A stretch of 64,000 nt of DNA from Amyelois transitella (taxonomy: Eukaryota; Arthropoda; Insecta; Lepidoptera; Pyralidae): assembly GCF_032362555.1 (NCBI RefSeq), contig NC_083511.1, positions 12,013,501 through 12,077,500 on the forward strand. Direction: 5' to 3'. The translations under genes and the position numbers were made by a program. The notes beneath the pieces were generated by a model, which was not told the DNA's origin, searched no databases, and worked only from the letters and a program-made list of their open reading frames with translations. Shown here one piece after another: positions 1 to 20,300 of this stretch. Position 1 is the first letter of the stretch; each line of letters starts with the position of its first letter.

Positions 1-118
1 ACATCCAAGACCCAGGACAATCAGAAAAAGTTATTTTCTCATCATGCCTTGACCGGGATTTGAACCCGGGACCTCCGGTGTCACAGACAAGCGTACTACC
101 GCTGAGCCACAGAGGCCG
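1..118 (-). mobile_element. tRNA-derived SINE, cut by window edge
   Basis: On the minus strand the segment starts as a tRNA-like head: an A-box-like TGGCTCAGCGGTAG and a B-box-like GGTTCAAATCC at tRNA spacing. It runs on into a non-tRNA body that leaves the window at position 1. Near-identical copies lie at 8717-8978 and 57765-58021. It is a retroposon with an RNA polymerase III promoter, not a working tRNA gene, because the sequence after the B box is SINE body rather than an acceptor stem. Confidence 0.85.
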
Positions 119-828
119 TCAATTTTAAAGTTATTGATTAAGTTAAAGTTATCGAGAATTTTTAATCTCCACCTATTATTTCCGTATCTATCTATTGTAT
201 CTATTTAAAAAAAAAATGCTTTCTTATCTTCGCCGAAAACGCGAATCGTGTTCTATCATTATCATCCGACATTCGCTATTTAGTTTTCGTGCGATCGACA
301 GCTCGTGTGTTTTATACAAAGTAGGTAATGAAAACTCAGGAACCGGTGGGAGCCAAACAAATTTGTTGGTAATCGAACTGATAGTGGACCGATAACGTGT
401 ATCTTATCCGGCCAAGTACACAACCTCATCGTGGCTCGCGCATGCTCGTGCGCATATTGTCTTCGATTACATTTTTAAATGCATTTTTCAAAATATTCCT
501 GTGACGTTTTATATTAGGTATTAAAGTGCTTTAAGTGTATTCAGCGCGTGCAAAATGCATGAGCCCGGTTTAACCCTATAGGATGGACGAGCTTAAACTA
601 AAAGGACGTTATTACGGACTTTGAGCAGTTTTCTATGGAGTTCATCGATCTTGAGGCAGGCGCGATTTGAATCAGAGTGCATCTTATGGTTTCCGTTTAA
701 GAGACAAAAATATAAAGTGTGTGGATGCAGCAGTGGAAAGCTTGTGTTAAAGTGACAAAGCTTTATTAAGGCAGAAGGCCCCCCTGAAGGTGGTATTTAG
801 AAGTTACCCCGGATTATTTACGTTCCCG
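119..828 (+). other. Upstream region and likely 5' UTR of tetraspanin-like gene
   Basis: No convincing coding exon is seen. A short open frame at 195-395 has no recognisable features. The last part, leading to the ATG at 829, is probably the 5' untranslated part of the tetraspanin-like transcript. The start site could not be fixed. Confidence 0.4.
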
Positions 829-3310
829 ATGGCGCGCGCTGAACGAGTGGCGGCAGCTGTGTTGCCGCATGTCAACCTGTTACTTACGGTGAGTCACGTA
901 TCTGATGCCTTGTTTATATTATGAACTTCCAAACGTAAGCGAGCAAATGGCAGAGGTTATCTGCGATTCTTATCAGTCTCTCCCCCTAGTGATTCATTTC
1001 CCGGAATTAATAATTTGCCACCTAGAATTTTATTTATTTTTCTTTTACAATTTAATTATATAAAGTTGATATTGGTCAAAAGGTGAAATAATATGTTTGC
1101 GACTTAAATATAGTTATATCTCTTAGTTCCAGAGTGGAACGAAAAAAATTACTTGATGCCTTGCCCTTAGCTGACATAGAATAAAAGTCACAGTCACATT
1201 AGGTATATGTGCGAAATGCCTTTTGTTCTGGGAATTTATTAACTTGTATGTTTTTGTAGCACAGACATTATCACTCGAGCCGGCCTTGTGTTAGTCATCC
1301 GCGTTGCAGTTTTCTTATCAATTTTTTACATTGATTTTGGTTTATCACTAGCAATTCATACACAAACATACTTACATATAATCACATCTATATCCCTTGC
1401 GGTAAAGACAGAGCAAACAGTCTTGGAATAACTGAAAAGCCGCATTCAGTTATATGGTATTGAAATTCAAATAGTGACAGGTTGCTAGCTCCTCGCCTAC
1501 AAGACAAATACCAAGTTTAATGGCGACCTTAGTCGCCTTTTACGACATCCATGGGATGAAATTAAGTGGTCCTATATTATTTAGTGCCGGAAACCATACG
1601 GCATAGAAATATATCACAGACTTATCAAAATATAATTGTTGAATACCTAACACAAACCTAATTAATAAATTGTTGACTACATATCTCAATCTTAAAGCCA
1701 AATGGTTGGACGTGGCCTATCAGACTTCTCAACACAGTTGGCTCTGTCTACCCCGCAAGCTATATAAACGTGATCATATGTATGTATACCTATGTGTCAG
1801 GTGATAGTGGGCGCTGGCATCGCCACCTCGGCCCGCCTGAAGTGGGACCCCAGCACGTACATCGTGGTGCGCGAGCTGCTGCCGCTGGAGTACCGCGTGC
1901 TGGCCGCGCTGCTGCTGGTGCTGCCGCTGGCGCTGCTGCTGCTGGCGCACCTGGCCTCGGCCGCCCTGGCCGCGCGCTCGCCCGCCGTGCGCCGCGTGCT
2001 GCTGCTCGTGGTGAGTGACTGTCTGGCCTGGGTGATTTCACGAGGTAACTTACTGGTTTTTATTTGTGGTGAGTATTGCACGTATACTTATCAATTTAAA
2101 TTACTTATTTTTGTTTGTTTAAGACCGATTATAATTTGACCAACCTTTAGTGACATAGCTTTTCTTTTAGGTATTTTTTTTTTTAATTTTTACTGCATGC
2201 AACCTAGTGGTTACTAGTTAATAATGATGTTGGTAATTCGATAATCATGTGGACTTTAACATATTTTTTCTTACTGATGGGGTATTTTTACGATTGACAG
2301 AATTATGTGCTTGTCAAGTACCTATATCACTTAAATCAGAAAATGCGAACTTGTCTTTGATAACTGACTGATTAACATAAGGGTTTTATGAAAGCTTATT
2401 AGGTGCTGTTTAAAATGCAATTTAACGTTGTTTCAGTACGCGATATGCATGCTAAGCTTGTTGATCGGCGAGGTGGCGGCAGGGTGGTGGGTGGGGGGCC
2501 GCGCGGTGCAGTGGCTGAACTCTGCGCAGGCGCAGCGGTTCGCTGAGCTGGCGGCGGCGCGCGACGACCTGCGCGCGGTGCTAGCCGTGCTCGCCAAGTG
2601 GCACCCGCTGCCCGAGAGGGTGCATCAGCTTATTGACGTGAGAGTTTATTTACTTTCTGTATCATTGAAATACCAAATGGCATTCGGATGCCGAAAACAC
2701 TATTGTAAATTTTTCATATTTATTTTGCTTGAAGATCAACAAATACCGACACTGGGAAATTAACTGACTAAAAATTATCTTTTATGATTATATTCCAGGA
2801 AGCTTCCGCGGATTTGCCGCGCAACGCATACTGCGCAGCCTCGTTCGCGTTGCTGTGCATCGTGCTACAGCTGCTCGGCGCCGCGCTCGCCGCGCTCATT
2901 GCGCTCGCGCCGCTCTGCTCGAATCGCTCGCGCCGGGAGAGTACCGGGACCGACACCGACAGTCAGAGATCACTTTTGTAATTATATATAAACTTATTTT
3001 TGTTTTAACGATATTTCAAAGAAACTACTGGAGTAGGATTGTTGGAGAGAAAAAAAAACAGAGACAATTAAATATGAAGCTACTAAATAATATACTTAGA
3101 GGCTTTAAAAACCAAATTTTGACGACAAGATACTCTTAGATTGGACGCATTATGTTCGAAAAAAAATGATAAATGTGAGCATACGGCTCATTTGTTACAT
3201 AATATTTGTTATACACTAAACAGTATTTAATGTTTAGGTACAGCAGCAAGACCAGTGACCGACCCTCCCTGAAGACCATCTACAAGAACGGGCGCCTGCA
3301 GATCGTGTGA
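829..3310 (+). CDS. Tetraspanin-like four-pass membrane protein
   Basis: Proposed exons are 829-888, 1801-2010, 2437-2637, 2799-2977 and 3238-3310. They join without a frame break into 240 residues. Predicted membrane segments lie near residues 12-33, 52-76, 84-109 and 168-192. A polar loop of about 60 residues separates segments 3 and 4, the layout of tetraspanins, which organise membrane partners. Exon 4 can be read through to a stop at 2979-2981 (tail ending SQRSLL). A donor GT at 2978 and acceptor AG at 3236-3237 instead add a fifth exon ending IYKNGRLQIV, so two C-termini are possible. The large loop lacks the CCG motif and cysteines of classical tetraspanins, so family membership is inferred from topology and size only. 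A possible AATAAA lies at 3829. Confidence 0.72.
1373..1603 (-). repeat. TATG-tailed hairpin-headed retroposon, intron 1 of tetraspanin-like gene
   Basis: This degenerate copy of the commonest repeat in the window reads on the minus strand. It has lost the clean GTGCCG/CGGCAC head but keeps the internal blocks about dispersed repeats of this family share, such as the AGGCGACTAAGG-type block and the final CCCGCAAGGGATATAGA-type block. Confidence 0.75.
1690..1790 (+). repeat. 3' end of TATG-tailed retroposon abutting a splice acceptor
   Basis: This is a 5'-truncated plus-strand copy ending in GATCATATGTATGTA. It stops about 10 bp before the acceptor AG of exon 2 at 1799-1800, so the repeat supplies most of the sequence where the branch point and pyrimidine tract would normally be. 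Confidence 0.7.
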
Positions 3311-6018
3311 GACGCACGCGCTGGCCAGCGTAACCTGCCCAAGTCACTGCGACCTCCCCCCACACCGCGACTTGGAGTCACGCGCCGGATGCCGTGATAT
3401 TCAGTTCACTGTTACTGTCGTGTGATCCGCTACACTTTACAGACTGATTTCTTAATATAGTGAATTTTAAGTATATCTATCTACTTGCCATTTATTTTTA
3501 TATACAAATCGCTCGATCGAAACATTTTCCTGAACCCTTAAATCACTTGTCATATTTCAGAAACATTTTCAACTACAGCTTCCGAATCGTTGTGGTACAT
3601 TTAAAATTATATAAAATGTGAAATGAAACACCAAAAATAGTTCAACATTTATTTATTTATACATTTGAAATTGAAAGACGACCGACGCGCGACCCGCCGC
3701 GCGCCCTCTACGGCCTTTTCAACTTGGTGGTACATTTTAAATTGGTTGGTCGACACCATGCCTCCAGTCTATACATTAATTTGCTTTCCAACATTAAGGA
3801 AAATAGTTAAATCATTGTCGACCCCTATAATAAAAGTTGAGGGACTGAGTGTCATCGGTTTTGAGAATGAAATGCTGAGGCAGCGAGTGGCGCGTCAGCG
3901 GCGCGTCGGGCGGCGCGGCTCCACGATAGACGGTGCAAAAATATATCAACAGTGTAGCGGCCGCGGTGGACAACAACTTTAGTTTCTCGTACAGAACTAT
4001 AACAGAACGTGAGTGAGGACGTCACAGAGGAGATAATTGCGGAGACTAGGGCACATTGAGTCGTCTAGGACATCATTAACAATGTACCTAAAGATCGTTT
4101 GCGTATAACTTGGATCCAATAATGATTATCATGAAATGCAAAAATATTGGGACTTACTTTTAGAAACGCGGCGATTTAAAAGAAAGGCGAAATTGTTTAT
4201 AACTATCAAAAAATAATACAAAATGTCATAGTCTCGTCTTTACGAGAAGTTCCTATTATCTACTCTGTGATGGTGGCGGGGAAGGAACATTCGTTGCTGA
4301 TAGAACCGCCAACGTTGACTTCTGCGTCGAGCAGACGATCAGGTAATAAGCTTACATCGTACATAAAATACATAGATTTATGCAAAGATAAACAATTTAC
4401 AGTCGAAGGAAAGCGAGAGAGTTGCCGCAGCAACCGCTATGTAATCTAACGTGTATAAGTTATATTATAATATATATAAATTTATCTACTCATCACACCA
4501 TGATATGACATCGCTTTTCCATAAATTATACACAATATTGAACGACACTCGCACTTATATAATACAAATAATGAAGAAGCAACAGTGAACATTGCAATAA
4601 TTTGTGCTACGAGTTTTCACAGCTTCGTAGCATTGTAGGCGTAGCTCGTAGAACTTGGGTGGCCTTCAGGTTTATAAGATTGGGAAAATGTACACCTTTT
4701 TTTTTACAAAAAAAAAAACAAATGAATTGAAAGATAGAGAGCAGAGATTTGAAAATAGAAATGCTGTAATAAAACTTAAAGAACAAAACTTGAGCCAAAT
4801 TCTACAATAAAGACTATATTTTCTTATAATACAAGTTTAAATAAATAAGCTATGCCTACTAAATAACATTCAGTATCCAGCTTATTCAACTTTGCTTCGC
4901 TTTTAGTTCCATACATCGCGCTCCCGAGCCTCAGAGCGCTGTAGCTGCTCGACGACACACGACAGGTGACCGCGGCCGCTTGCGGTCGGGCCACCGGTCT
5001 TTGACATAAATATTATTAAACCTACATCGTGTAAGATACATTTATAAGTATAATTAAAAAATAATTTATCTAATATCTTGCACCCATAGATATATGAAAA
5101 TAAGTTTTCCATTCACACAGTCTGTTGAGACATTGAATATTTTATGATTATCGAAATAACAATATAATGTTAACCAAATTATAGCAAACCGCCATTAAGT
5201 TTGTTGAAACTCTCTTTGAAGTAAACAATCTCATTATAATAAATTTAACATCTTCAATTTCGAAATTAACAGGCCGTAGGCCTTCTTTTTGATAAAGCGA
5301 GTTAAAATTGTATCCACTAATTCACTTTAAAAGTGAGATTAGGTTTCTTTCTCTGAAGTTTAGGTCTTAACGAATTAAAATATTAAGTTCCAAATTTTGT
5401 AAATAATTTTGAATAAAATAACAACGTATGAACAACATGATTGCCAACGAACAGGCGCCGGCTTCCGAGCACTCACTATACTTAACAATTTAACAAGAAG
5501 GGGCCATGTTTATGACTAGAATACTTATATTTTGATAAATATCACGAAGTCAAAGCTTTATACAATGGGAAGTGAATTATCAATTAACTTTGAATATGTT
5601 CACAAAATTTTAATATGTTTGTTAGCGATCGTATAAAGCTTGGACTCTATTGTTACTCTGTGGTGCGTGTCAACGGCAAGAGTTGTTCTGATCCTAGTGG
5701 AGAAGGGACAGAAGACAGACTAATTGATGCGTATTCTGAAAACCTGAGTAACACCTGTCAACATATCGAAGTCCACGACATAAATTGTACACTTAGAAAA
5801 CAATGACTCAATTCTGATTCTCCCTCAGGATTTCAGAATAAGATCGGAATCGAAGGAAAACGATCAGAATCGTGGGCATAGAAATCGGAATAATATGGAC
5901 AATGGAAATGTTAAATTGTAGTTAATTACACTGAAAATTATGAGGAATATCTGTGACGTAGCCTGGCATCTTATGTAGTTTTTAACGCAGTTGTAAAGCT
6001 ATCAAATAAATCTCAGAA
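3311..6018. other. Intergenic region with no firm gene
   Basis: This holds the 3' UTR of the tetraspanin-like gene and AT-rich sequence. Short open frames at 3665-3982, 4267-4449 and 5615-5806 show no known domain or splice-framed context. A GC-rich island at about 4910-5010 is listed separately. Confidence 0.5.
4904..5007. other. GC-rich island, possible orphan exon, strand uncertain
   Basis: A short GC-rich block sits in AT-rich DNA, which elsewhere in this window marks real exons. On the minus strand it encodes a tail ending SEARERDVWN followed by a stop after an AG. On the plus strand it is bounded by an acceptor-like TTTTAG and a CAG/GTGACC donor. No homology is recognised. It could be an alternative 3' exon of the neighbouring minus-strand transporter. 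Confidence 0.25.
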
Positions 6019-6674
6019 TCTATACTAATATTATAAAGCTGAAGAGTTTGTTTTGTTTGTTTGTTTGTTTGTTTGTTTAAACGCGCTAATCTCAGAAACT
6101 ACTGAACCGATTTGAATAATTCTTTCACTGTTATATAGTCTATTTATCGAGGAAGGCTATAGGCTACATTTTATCCCGGATTTCCTACGGGAAACGTCAA
6201 CATTGCAGGTGAAAGTTGAATGAGTCGGCCATCTGCGAGCTTTCCACGCGAACGCTGCGCAAACCAACAACGATATAGTAAAACAATGTACTAAAGATGT
6301 GAAGTACTCATTTTTTGCCACAAAAAAGTCCGCGAGAGCATATATCTATCTCTTAAGGTTTACTTACAATAACCACTTTTATGTTCATTTTTTAAGATTA
6401 TTTTTTCATTATAAACATAAGTTATTTTGAAACCAATTTTCTTTAATTCAGTATTAATCCTTATCCAAATAAATATGTTTATTACTTTCACCTTTTCATG
6501 TAGACTAAAATTGCCATTTACAGTATATAAATCAGACGAATAGGTTTTGAGATATAGTCGTTATAAGCAATTTGCAGCGAAACATTTAATACGGTGAACC
6601 AGCGTTCTTTCTAATACGCGTGACCGCCTGACAAAATAACTATTCCACGCGGACGAAGTCGCGGGCACAGCTAG
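6019..6674 (+). mobile_element. Non-autonomous Helitron
   Basis: It begins TCTATACTAATATTATAAA and ends GGGCACAGCTAG, matching the 5' TC and 3' CTRR ends of Helitrons. The base before is A and the base after is T, the expected A/T insertion site. It contains a (GTTT)n run and the block CTACTGAACCGATTT common in lepidopteran copies. It codes for nothing. Confidence 0.8.
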
Positions 6675-6803
6675 TTGATATATAAAATCAAAACGTTAAG
6701 GTTTTATGATCATCGACAGCGACATCTCATTGACCAGAACTTGTTACTTCTGAAACTCTTATATTATTCCGATTTTCATGTTCGCGGTGGTGGGTCGTCG
6801 TGT

Positions 6804-15712
<8,909 letters not shown>

Positions 15713-16289
15713 GACTTTGGTGTTGCTAGCATACTCTTTGTTTTTTTTTATAGGTAAATACATAAGATAATAAGCTAATAATAATAGACTTGGGGTTATT
15801 CTTGTAAAATTTGAATCCCGATTCCAACATTAGGCCATACCCACAGCCAAACGTGGCTTTTCAGTCTTTTCACTTTCAGACTGTCGTCTCGATCTACCCC
15901 GCTAGGAATATAGACGTGATTATTGTATCTATGTATGTAAATATATAGAGAAACAATGAAATATCTCTGCATGATAGGTAAGTTTCGTTCGTTCATAATA
16001 TAATGGAATCTCTTGAGATAAGGGCCTAACTTTTCCCTAGAAAAACGCAGATTTGGTCGAAATCCGTTGGTCAGTTGCTCTGAGCCTTCCCCTTCCAATG
16101 CTTATATTTACACTTGCCTTGTAAATCTGCTTAGAGAGGTGGGTAAATATCATTTAGCGATAAGAAAGGAACGGATAGTGAAAAATAGATAGACATACTT
16201 TTACATTTTTTACAATTGGTTACTCCTATTTTATTTCTAAAGTAAAATTATTTAATTTTCAACACTTAAAGAAAATCAAAATGAAGTGC

Positions 16290-16441
16290 CAAAAGTTGCT
16301 AGCCCATCGCCTAAAAGAAGAATCCCAAGTTTATAAGCCTACCCTTAATAAGCCTGCCCTTAGTCGTCTTTTACGACATCCATGGGAGAGAGTTGGAGTG
16401 GTCCTATTCTTTTTCTTTTGGTGCCGGGAACCCCACAGCAC
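16290..16441 (-). repeat. 5' half of TATG-tailed retroposon
   Basis: The minus-strand reading starts at GTGCTGTGGGGTTCCCGGCA and runs to the CTAGCAAC block, then stops. The 3' half is missing. Confidence 0.75.
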
Positions 16442-17164
16442 TTAATTTTAATAAGGATAATCGAAAAATTATTATAATTAAGATAAGTAATTATGATTTT
16501 TTGTATGTACAAGAAATAACTTTTATAATAGCCATAATAGTATTTTTATTATCTAAAAGTCTAGATTAGTACTCCACAGCACACATTATTATACAGGTAC
16601 TTATTAATAATTAATAATTCTACGCTTGTCAAATAAAACTAAAATAAATATAATTATTATAAGTTATATAACAGTCTATTTCAACAGTGTAGGAGCTTCG
16701 CTTGCTTATTCAAACAACATTTTGATTTGTTTTTCCAATTTGAAAAATTATGAAAGTCACCCTTTCATACTCGTAACAATAACAAAAAATGCTATTTAAT
16801 TTTAAACGATACTTAAATTCACATAACTTAAGGCGACCAGTTACGCGCCAGTATATTCATGGATCTTCGTAGTTTGGAGAACTTTTCGTAGCTCGTAGAA
16901 CTTCGTAGCTTGTAGACTTTAGTAGCTCGCAGGTTTTCCTCGTAGCGATATTTATCTGAGACTCATTTCTGATCGCAACTCCGATCCCGATTTAAGATAT
17001 GAAGTCCATTTGCTTAGGTATTAAATAAAAGTAAGTAACACTTTAAAAACAATATGACTTACAGGAAATGGAATTCATTATGACTATTATTTTATTTTGT
17101 TTTATGTTATTTTCAATAAAAATACGTAGTTACCTGGATTTTCTTTATTTAAATATCCAAACAA

Positions 17165-17370
17165 ATACTACTAATGTTATAAATGCGAAAGTTTGTGAGT
17201 GTGTACGTATGTATGGACGTTTGTTACTCTTTTACGCAAATACTACTGAATCGATTATGATGAAATTTGTTATGTAGGTACCTAAAGAGAATAAAACATA
17301 GGCTTTTTATCCCGGACTTCCCGCGGGATAGATTGTAACATTAAGATAGTGTTTCCGCGCGGCCTGTAGC
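17165..17370 (+). mobile_element. Helitron fragment next to kainate receptor stop codon
   Basis: It shares the ACTACTGAATCGATT-type block and the TTATCCCGGACTTCC block of the Helitron family. It ends about 10 bp from the receptor stop codon (17380-17382), so it would form most of the proximal 3' UTR. Confidence 0.55.
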
Positions 17371-17379
17371 AGAGTACAG

Positions 17380-20300
17380 CTATCGTTGCGACGGCGTAGG
17401 CGTGTGCGAGCGCTGCGCGGCGTGGCGCGCGAGGCGCACGCTGGCGGCGTGCATGGAGGAGCGCCGGCGCCGCGGGCTGGCCGCGCCCGCCGCCGACGGC
17501 AGCGACATCGCCCGCAGCCGCTCGTCCTCGGGCGACTCCTCGCCCTGCTGCGACTCCGGCGCAGGCGAGCCGCTGGACTCGCTTAGCAGCGGGCCCTGGG
17601 AGTGGGAATTACATCAGGCCGTATACAGAAAGAAAGCTGCAACCGGTGCAGACATATGTATATGAACGACGAAAATATCGTGAAAAAACGTGCACATTCA
17701 AGCCACTGGATGTGCAAACATGATCCAATATGAGTTAGGTTCCCCTGCAAAAGTCGCTTCGTGTAAAACTCACACAATTCGGGATCCATGGTCAAAGACA
17801 TACCCCAGGCTCCTCTCCAGAGTGGTGAGGATGCAACCGGGACTAAAGTCAGGAGGCAGAAGAAGCTGTGTGATGTCTTGAGTATCTATTCAGTTCTATT
17901 CTATTCAGTTGGAAGAATTCTTGCCTACTACGTCATTCGTAAACTGCGATTGGTCCCTACAAAATTCTGCAGAAACATGCACGGCGCCAGGTTCCCATCA
18001 CTAACACCAGAACATTAGTGAGCTCACCTGCAGTGGTTTCTCAGACAGATCAAATCGGAAGACGAATCTGAGCTCGGTCCAGTATCGCTGCAGGAAGGAG
18101 GCCCCGGGCGCGCGGGTGCTCTTGGCGGCCGCCCACGCCAGGTCCACGCACGACACCAGGATGCCCAGCGCGCACCCCACCACCAACACCAAGAACAGAC
18201 CAAGGAAATTCCGCATTCGAAGCTCCTCGTTCGCGTGCTGTTCTGCTACCTGGTAATATGATACGGTCAAGTAAGATATGGTAGGATAAATCTTCGGACG
18301 TGTCTTAGAGTCGTTGGAATTCAGTAAGCAAATATGAGTAAGAACACTAGCGAAGCCTGCCGTAGACCATCGACACCGCTTTCTGAAGAAGCGGAAGAAG
18401 CTCAAGGAAGACAAGACTTGCCCCGAGATTACACGTTCAACCAGCCTACTTACATACATCTTAATTACATACAGAAAGTGAGATTTCTATACAGATTGAG
18501 AGGTGTTCTGGAGTCTATTCTGGTCTACTGCGCAGGTGCCTAAGGTCAGTAAGGACAAGTTTTTTGGTTTTTGTCGAGCAAACGAACTCACACGTCCATT
18601 GAGAAACACCTACTATATTTAATGAATCAGGTTTTGCATTTTAGTATTTTCTAGATTAATGGAAGGTTAATTTGACATGTATTAGCTACGTAAGGTTTTT
18701 ATGTTTGGCTCCAGCTGAAGATCTCACATCGCAGGCGCCGCCGCCGTGCATCTCCTTCCACCACTTGTGCTTCATCTCGCGCAGGATGCCCGCCTCCTGG
18801 AACCGCAGCAGCGCCAGGTTCAATTCCTGGCGGTACGGGGAATCTGAAAAATATATTAATTGTTAAATAAACGGCCAGAAGCTTATTGTAGAACCGTTAA
18901 AGGATTCAAATGTTAACTTACTCTTCTTCATAGCGAGACCATAACCCTTGCTGTCCAACAGGTTTCCAACCTGAAAATATTACAAAAATTATAAGTGGAA
19001 CTTCAGAAAGTTTAGTGAGAGAGTTTAACAAAAAATATAAATTGTGATTTGAAAGGTTTCCTTACGATGATTTTTCTCACCGTCAGAGTATCAAAAAAGA
19101 GTATAAAAATTTAAGTATAAGCGTCGCCGCATGGACCTTCCGGGTCCATCGGTAATTACTTTGTTAACCAATTTAACAAAGTAATTATCAACGGACCCGA
19201 AATTATATTTAAATGTTTATGGCAGTCGTGCCTGAAAATTCGTTTCCGCTATAAAGCTGGATTTTGGAATAATTTGTGTTATCCTATTACAATAGACTGG
19301 GTAGCAATTCTCACCATGGTGACGTTACAGTTCCGCTCCACCGTGTACTCGATGGTGGTGGACTCCGCCAGGAACGCGTACGACTCGTTCAGCACCCTGC
19401 CGACGTGGCAGGGGGTTATTTATGTAACAGAATGTAACTGAACACACTGTTTGTTGAGAAGATCGCGCATAGTAAATGAGAAGGTTAATTCAAATATTTG
19501 ATTGCCCTTCATTATAGGACACACATTAATTTGTCTCGAGGACCCTAATGATCGAGTGTAAGGGGGTGTCGTGACGTGTGTGTACCTACTTGTTGATTCC
19601 CTCGTTATTGGACTGCGGCATTTTGTGTTTGCTCATGTGTTCGAACATCTTCTTGTAAAGCTCGTTCTGAGAGTGCTGCAATACCAATCAAAAATGCTTT
19701 GTCAATTGTGCGGAATTTGACAATGTTATTAAATACTAATGGTTTAGTTTACCTTAGAATGTTGTGGAATTATATTTTAAAACTCGTCAGTGCTCTTCCT
19801 TGACACCTTCGGCTTGGGACAGACAAGTTTTTCTATGCTATCCGGGTCGCCACGGGCCATGTGGATAACGAAATGAGGAGTCTCTGGAGTCATGTTGAGG
19901 AGATGCGACCTGTCTATGGGTTTTTTTAATAACAATTAAGTGCATTTGACGTCTCAACATTCTGCGTTTCGAACGCTTTTTTCGTTGGAAATAGCTTAAC
20001 ATGCTTACATACATACATATAATTACGTCTTGCGGGATAGACAAAGCCAACAGTCTTGAAAAGACTGAAAGGCCAGGTTCAGCCGCTTGGCTTAGTGATA
20101 TACATAGTTGATATCCAAATTATTAAGATTGGTCTTAATTACTTTAAACATTATCGTTACCTGAAAAAACGTATATGTAGAGCCGCCTTCCTTGGCTCCG
20201 TACGTGATGCCCAGGTCGTTGTCGGCCAGCTCCTGCACGTTGTGGATGAGCTCGCTGGAGGACTTCATGGCCAGCAGCGTGGCCAGGTTGGCGGTGTACG

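Larger units (their letters stand above)
15713..17379. other. Intergenic stretch between transporter and kainate receptor
   Basis: No gene is seen. It holds truncated TATG-tailed repeat copies at 15808-15942 (plus) and 16290-16441 (minus), and a Helitron fragment at 17165-17370. A minus-strand AATAAA at 17144-17149 may end the kainate receptor transcript. Positions 16860-16930 contain imperfect repeats of CGTAGCTCGTAGAACTT, also seen at 4620-4655. Confidence 0.6.

Noticed and set aside
1770-2081. Opposite-strand and out-of-frame Ala/Arg-rich open frames over exon 2 of the tetraspanin-like gene
   Set aside because: They lack splice-consistent neighbours and hydrophobic segments. The plus frame continues through five exons.
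17402-17665. Long plus-strand open frame (MCERCAAWRARRT...) as a separate gene
   Set aside because: The minus strand of the same DNA gives the last kainate receptor exon, with an acceptor CACTCCCAG, continuous frame from exon 18028-18249, and a stop. The plus frame is a GC-driven shadow.
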